Below, piece by piece: positions 60,282 through 64,000 of a DNA stretch of 64,000 bases. The stretch's first letter is position 1. Each line of letters opens with the position of its first letter. The translations under genes and the position numbers were made by a program. The notes below the pieces were generated by a model. The model made no database searches. It was given only the letters and a program-made list of their open reading frames with translations, and was not told where the DNA came from. This DNA comes from Flavobacterium sp. 20NA77.7 (GTDB taxonomy: Bacteria; Bacteroidota; Bacteroidia; Flavobacteriales; Flavobacteriaceae), in assembly GCF_031326205.1 (NCBI RefSeq), contig NZ_CP133721.1, forward strand, positions 310,001 to 374,000. Direction: 5' to 3'.

Positions 60282-62438
60282 TTATTTTTTACCTTTTTTA
60301 TTGGTAGGATAGATGATTTTCAGTTCGTTGATTAAATTTTTTGCCCCTGCAAATTTATCTATGATGAATAATACATAACGCGCATCTACCATAATGTTTC
60401 TGCAAATTTCTGGACTATAATAAATATCACTCATGGTGCCTTCCCAAACTCGGTCAAAATTTAAACCTATTAAGTTGCCATTCGCATCTAAAGCTGGACT
60501 ACCAGAATTTCCTCCTGTAGTATGATTTGTAGCAATAAATGCTACTGGCATTTTACCATTTTCTGCATAAGGACCAAAATCTTTTGTGTTGTATAAATCA
60601 ATTAGTTTTTGTGGTACATCAAATTCATAATCACCAGGTACATATTTTTCCATTACACCATCTAAATACGTAACAGGCATGTATTCTACTGCGTCAGATG
60701 GTTTGTAGCCTTTTACTTTTCCGTAGGTTACACGTAATGTGGAATTGGCATCAGGAAAAATTCGAGCAGATTTTGGACTTAATTCCATAATTGCTTTCAT
60801 ATAGGTGCGTTGTAATGCAATGTTTTTCAAATTTAATTCATCATACTTTGGAGCTACATTTTTGTTGTATGCGTCTGCCATGCTTTTTACTAATTGATAG
60901 CCTGCATCTTGATTTAGTTTTGCAAGTACACTTGAAGCATCTCCATTTAATAATTCTTTAATCCCTTGATAAGAAGTTAATTTTGAATTTTTATAAATAG
61001 ATGTGGTAGCTGCTATCGCATCGATGTTCTTGATTGATTCTGGTAAAAATTGTTGTGGTGATTTTTTGGCATAAATAGCAATAAGTTTTTCAAAAACTTT
61101 TTCATCAACAGTAGCATTGTAGTCGCCATATAAGCTTTCAAAGCCTTTTACTAAGTTGTTTTTTCGGTCGTTAAACGCTTGCTCACCTTTAGTGGTATAC
61201 ACTTGTTCTAATTGATATAAACGGTAACCAAATGCTAGTAATTCTGTATTTCGCATAACTATTTCAGTGAAATAATCTCTAGCAATCGCATATTCTTTAA
61301 TAGCTGCATAATTTTGCTTAAATTCATTTAAAACATTTCCATATTCAGCCTGCTTGCCCGCTTTTTCAACTTTAAGTAAAAAATCTTTTTCAAAATTTTG
61401 TTTGAATTGTACCGCGTTCGATTTTTTTAAACCTTTTGTTTCACCAATCCATTTTTTCCAATAGTTAGCAATGGAAGCGTATTTAGAAGCATATTGAATT
61501 TTAATAGCTTGATCTTTACGCATAAAGCCATCTTGTACTTTTAGGGCAATGTCACGCACTTCAATTTTAGCTGGGTTTAAGTCGTTTACGATTTGTTCCA
61601 CCGCATTCGAAGGTAAGTATTCTTGTGTTTTACCTGGATAACCCATTACCATTGTAAAGTCTCCTTCTTTTATTCCTTTGGCAGAAATTGGGAAAAAGTG
61701 TTTCGGTGTATACGGCACATTGTCTTTTGAGTATTCTGCCGGTCTGTTATTTTTGTCTGCATATACTCTAAATAGCGAAAAATCGCCTGTATGACGAGGC
61801 CATACCCAGTTGTCAGTGTCTGAGCCAAATTTACCTATAGAGCTTGGAGGTGCACCAACTAAACGAATGTCTTTAAAGTTTTCAACAACGAAAAGTAAAT
61901 ATTGATTGCCATCATAGAAAGAACGTACTAAAATATCTTGCCAAGTTTCTTTTGGATAAGACTTCGTGATAGTTGCAATATTTTCTTGAATTTTCTTTTG
62001 CTTATCTGCTTCTGTAGGCAATGAGGTTACACCGTCAAATATTTTTGTCGTTACATCATCAATTTTTACAACAAATGTTACGATAACGCCAGGATTAGGG
62101 AGTTCTTCTTCCATTTTATATGCCCAAAACCCATCGGCTAAATAATCATGTTCTACTGTTGAGTGATTTTGTATGTTATCATAACCACAGTGGTGATTTG
62201 TAAGTAACAACCCTTTTGAAGAAATTACTTCTGCCGTACACCCTCCATTAAACTGAGGAACAGCATCTTTTAATGACGAGTTGTTGATTGAATAAATTTG
62301 GTCGGCTGAAAGTTTTCCTCCTAAGGTTTTAATTTCATTTTCATTCATTCCTTTTAATAAAGAAGGAACCCACATGCCACCTTGCTGTGCATTGATTTGT
62401 GAAATAAATAAGATTACTAATAGACGTACTAATTTCAT
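60282..62438 (-). CDS. S46 family dipeptidyl-peptidase, DPP11-like
   Basis: The 718-residue protein has a signal peptide and the S46 chymotrypsin-like catalytic set: LTNHHCGYDNI (histidine near residue 83), TDNWVWPRHTGDF (aspartate) and TGGNSGSPALD (serine 645). Eighteen residues after the serine is R663 in NFDRVWEG. In characterised S46 enzymes an arginine at this place marks DPP11, which prefers Asp or Glu at P1, whereas DPP7 has glycine. It would release acidic dipeptides in the periplasm. waaA lies 11 bp upstream on the same strand. Confidence 0.92.
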   Translation of the reverse strand: MKLVRLLVILFISQINAQQGGMWVPSLLKGMNENEIKTLGGKLSADQIYSINNSSLKDAVPQFNGGCTAEVISSKGLLLTNHHCGYDNIQNHSTVEHDYLADGFWAYKMEEELPNPGVIVTFVVKIDDVTTKIFDGVTSLPTEADKQKKIQENIATITKSYPKETWQDILVRSFYDGNQYLLFVVENFKDIRLVGAPPSSIGKFGSDTDNWVWPRHTGDFSLFRVYADKNNRPAEYSKDNVPYTPKHFFPISAKGIKEGDFTMVMGYPGKTQEYLPSNAVEQIVNDLNPAKIEVRDIALKVQDGFMRKDQAIKIQYASKYASIANYWKKWIGETKGLKKSNAVQFKQNFEKDFLLKVEKAGKQAEYGNVLNEFKQNYAAIKEYAIARDYFTEIVMRNTELLAFGYRLYQLEQVYTTKGEQAFNDRKNNLVKGFESLYGDYNATVDEKVFEKLIAIYAKKSPQQFLPESIKNIDAIAATTSIYKNSKLTSYQGIKELLNGDASSVLAKLNQDAGYQLVKSMADAYNKNVAPKYDELNLKNIALQRTYMKAIMELSPKSARIFPDANSTLRVTYGKVKGYKPSDAVEYMPVTYLDGVMEKYVPGDYEFDVPQKLIDLYNTKDFGPYAENGKMPVAFIATNHTTGGNSGSPALDANGNLIGLNFDRVWEGTMSDIYYSPEICRNIMVDARYVLFIIDKFAGAKNLINELKIIYPTNKKGKK

Positions 62439-62449
62439 ATATATAAATT

Positions 62450-63712
62450 TTAGTTTTTACTAATTTGATTGCTAATTTTGTCAGTTGCGCCTGCATTCAT
62501 TTGCACAAAAGTACGACAAATGTGCCCTTTTTCTAATCGCTCGTCTTCATTTTGAAGTAATTTATCAATTATTTCTTTTAATTGATTTTGATTTTTTATA
62601 GAAATACAGCCTCCTAAGTTTACTAATGCCGTTGCTTCTGTAAAATGAGAATAATTAGGACCAATTACAATAGGAATGCCAAAAGTGGCAGGCTCTAAAA
62701 TATTATGAACACCTGGATTTCCAAAACCACCGCCAACGAATGCAATATCGGCATAACTATAAATTTTAGTGAGAATACCGATAGTGTCAATGATGAAAAC
62801 TTGAATTTCTTTCATTTTGTCTTTTTGACCCATAAATGAAATCTCATTTTTATATTCTGAATATAAAATTGTTTTTTTTCTTAATTGCGATTTGAGATTT
62901 TTAATTTGATCCCCTTTTATGTTGTGAGGCGCAATTACAAATTTTATATTTTTAGCACTTGTATTGATATAGTTAAGTAACATTTCTTCGTCTTTTGGCC
63001 ATGAACTTCCAATGACAATTATTTTTGTGTTAGCAGTACAAAACTCATCCATAAAATCAAGCGAATTATCTCTTTCTAAGATGTTCATTACTCTATCAAA
63101 ACGGGTATCTCCTGAAATCATTACATTTTGATAACCTAAACGTTGAATTAAGGTTTTAGAATTTTCATTTTGTACAAAAAAATAACTAAAAGCCTCTAAT
63201 GCTTTTCTATAAAAACCGCCATACCATTTAAAAAAAGCTTGATTTTTTCTGAAAATACCTGAAACTAAAAATGTTTTAATTTGTAATTGTTTAAGCTCGT
63301 TCAGGTAATTGGGCCAAAATTCATATTTAATGAAGAAAACCAAATCGGGGTGAACGGCTTTGATAAAATTATGCGCATTACGTTTTGTATCTAAAGGTAA
63401 ATAAACGGTTACATCAGCAATAGTATTACTTTTTTTAACTTCATAGCCCGAAGGCGAAAAAAAACTGACTACTATTTTATGAGAGGGATATTTTTTTTTA
63501 ATGGCTTCTATGATAGGTAAACCTTGTTCAAATTCCCCTAAAGAAGCCGCATGAAACCAAATTGTTTTGTCTGAAGGAGTTATTGCTTCTTGTAATTGAT
63601 GAAAAACAACTTTTCGACCTTCCATAAAAAGTTTTATTTTCGGGTTAAAAAGCGCTATCAACCTAAGAAATTGAGCGGCAAAATGTACTACTAATTGGTA
63701 TATAATTAACAT
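62450..63712 (-). CDS. waaA: 3-deoxy-D-manno-octulosonic acid transferase (Kdo transferase)
   Basis: The 420-residue glycosyltransferase adds Kdo to lipid A precursor at the inner membrane. It has an N-terminal membrane anchor, the catalytic motif FHAASLGEFEQGLPII (E of GExE/SxGE), the VSFFSPSGYEV stretch, and the C-domain AFVGGGFGNPGVHNILEPATFGIP that binds CMP-Kdo. Length is normal. It is followed by the S46 peptidase after 11 bp, probably one transcript. Confidence 0.93.
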   Translation of the reverse strand: MLIIYQLVVHFAAQFLRLIALFNPKIKLFMEGRKVVFHQLQEAITPSDKTIWFHAASLGEFEQGLPIIEAIKKKYPSHKIVVSFFSPSGYEVKKSNTIADVTVYLPLDTKRNAHNFIKAVHPDLVFFIKYEFWPNYLNELKQLQIKTFLVSGIFRKNQAFFKWYGGFYRKALEAFSYFFVQNENSKTLIQRLGYQNVMISGDTRFDRVMNILERDNSLDFMDEFCTANTKIIVIGSSWPKDEEMLLNYINTSAKNIKFVIAPHNIKGDQIKNLKSQLRKKTILYSEYKNEISFMGQKDKMKEIQVFIIDTIGILTKIYSYADIAFVGGGFGNPGVHNILEPATFGIPIVIGPNYSHFTEATALVNLGGCISIKNQNQLKEIIDKLLQNEDERLEKGHICRTFVQMNAGATDKISNQISKN

Positions 63713-63855
63713 GTTGGCAATAATCTATTTGCGAAAATACAGTTTCTTTATGAAAATTCATTGCCAACTTATCAATTATTAGCTATTTTTGTTCTGTTTA
63801 AAAGTGAAATCAATATAAAACTTTTAAATTCACCACTTTATAATCGTATTTTTAA

Positions 63856-64000
63856 ATGAGAAAACTACAAATGGTTGACTTAAAAAGTCAATATGATAAA
63901 ATTAAAGATCAAGTTAATGCTTCTATTCAAGAAGTTTTAGATACTACTACTTATATTAATGGTCCATTAGTACATCAATTTCAGGCTGATTTAGAAAGCT
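63856..64000 (+). CDS. DegT/DnrJ/EryC1/StrS aminotransferase, N-terminal part (runs off window)
   Basis: Forty-eight residues are visible: an opening RKLQMVDLKSQYDKIKDQV and then TTTYINGPLVHQFQADLE, the start of PLP-dependent sugar aminotransferases of the DegT family (YxxGPxVxxFE). These make amino sugars for surface polysaccharides. ATG 63856 is used; ATG 63871 is a second choice since a TATTTTTA box ends at 63854. Confidence 0.85.
   Translation, partial: MRKLQMVDLKSQYDKIKDQVNASIQEVLDTTTYINGPLVHQFQADLES

Noticed and set aside
1..64000. A new defence, secondary-metabolite or mobile system
   Set aside because: Every larger gene was assigned to a known family or a single unknown; none clusters with nucleases, toxins, transposases, synthases or phage proteins.

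Overview
The window is a chromosomal stretch of a low-GC member of the Bacteroidota, almost certainly a Flavobacteriaceae bacterium close to Flavobacterium. The evidence is the bacteroidete promoter form (TTG, about 19 nt, TAnnTTTG) before many genes, three secreted proteins with type IX secretion (T9SS) type A C-terminal sorting domains, a mevalonate-pathway cluster, S46 and S9 peptidases, DnaE with a fused exonuclease, and A-rich leaders with little Shine-Dalgarno sequence. I see no IS element, prophage, integron, CRISPR array, rRNA operon, toxin-antitoxin pair or defence island. This is mostly core genome.

Layout. 0-4.2 kb: a partial DAACS symporter, an S9 peptidase, a BaiN/HI0933-like flavoprotein and TspO. 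4.2-8.8 kb: mevalonate diphosphate decarboxylase, a mevalonate-kinase-like GHMP kinase, a UbiA-family prenyltransferase and an RluB-like pseudouridine synthase, then a small lipoprotein. 8.9-15.2 kb: dnaE, thioredoxin, a DUF58 protein and tRNA-Asp. 15.4-23.7 kb: a T9SS adhesin-like protein, a lipoprotein, a LPG-synthase-like membrane protein, ruvC, hemW, a cyclase, an MmcQ protein and a PH/SHOCT protein. 23.7-29.4 kb: tRNA-Phe (minus), then coaX, an outer-membrane barrel candidate, lptC, a small membrane protein, a PpiD-like foldase and pth. 29.5-36.2 kb: a T9SS reprolysin-like protease (minus), ribF-bioB, and aspartate kinase with a GNAT protein (minus). 36.4-41.5 kb: fbp, HupE/UreJ, dCMP deaminase, an S41 protease, MarC and a DUF3109 protein. 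41.8-49.7 kb: nrdB-nrdA, an orphan, dgt, and a T9SS M36 protease. 49.8-64 kb: AsmA-like protein and SppA (minus), a folK/deoxynucleoside-kinase fusion, TrmH-like methylase, mutS, tRNA-Gly and tRNA-Leu, DUF1508, a repeat lipoprotein, a DPP11-like S46 peptidase, waaA, and the start of a DegT-family aminotransferase.

Functional links. dNTP supply and genome copying recur: dnaE, mutS, ruvC, nrdAB, dgt, dCMP deaminase and the deoxynucleoside kinase half of the fusion. Envelope building is the second theme: lptC, waaA, AsmA, the PpiD-like foldase, SppA and T9SS cargo. Extracellular and periplasmic peptide use is the third: S9, S46, M36 and reprolysin-like peptidases.

The most unusual structure lies in the intergenic DNA. 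Degenerate heptamer tandem repeats sit in the leaders of at least five genes, four of them consecutive in the mevalonate cluster. One identical promoter, TTG-N19-TATATTTGCACTCGC, precedes all three tRNA units. A REP-like inverted pair has been translated into the RuvC C-terminus and the HemW N-terminus. Several dispersed intergenic repeats are present. Several -7 elements lie over in-frame TTG codons, which fixes downstream ATG starts and predicts very short or absent leaders. I did not find a convincing new multi-gene system.
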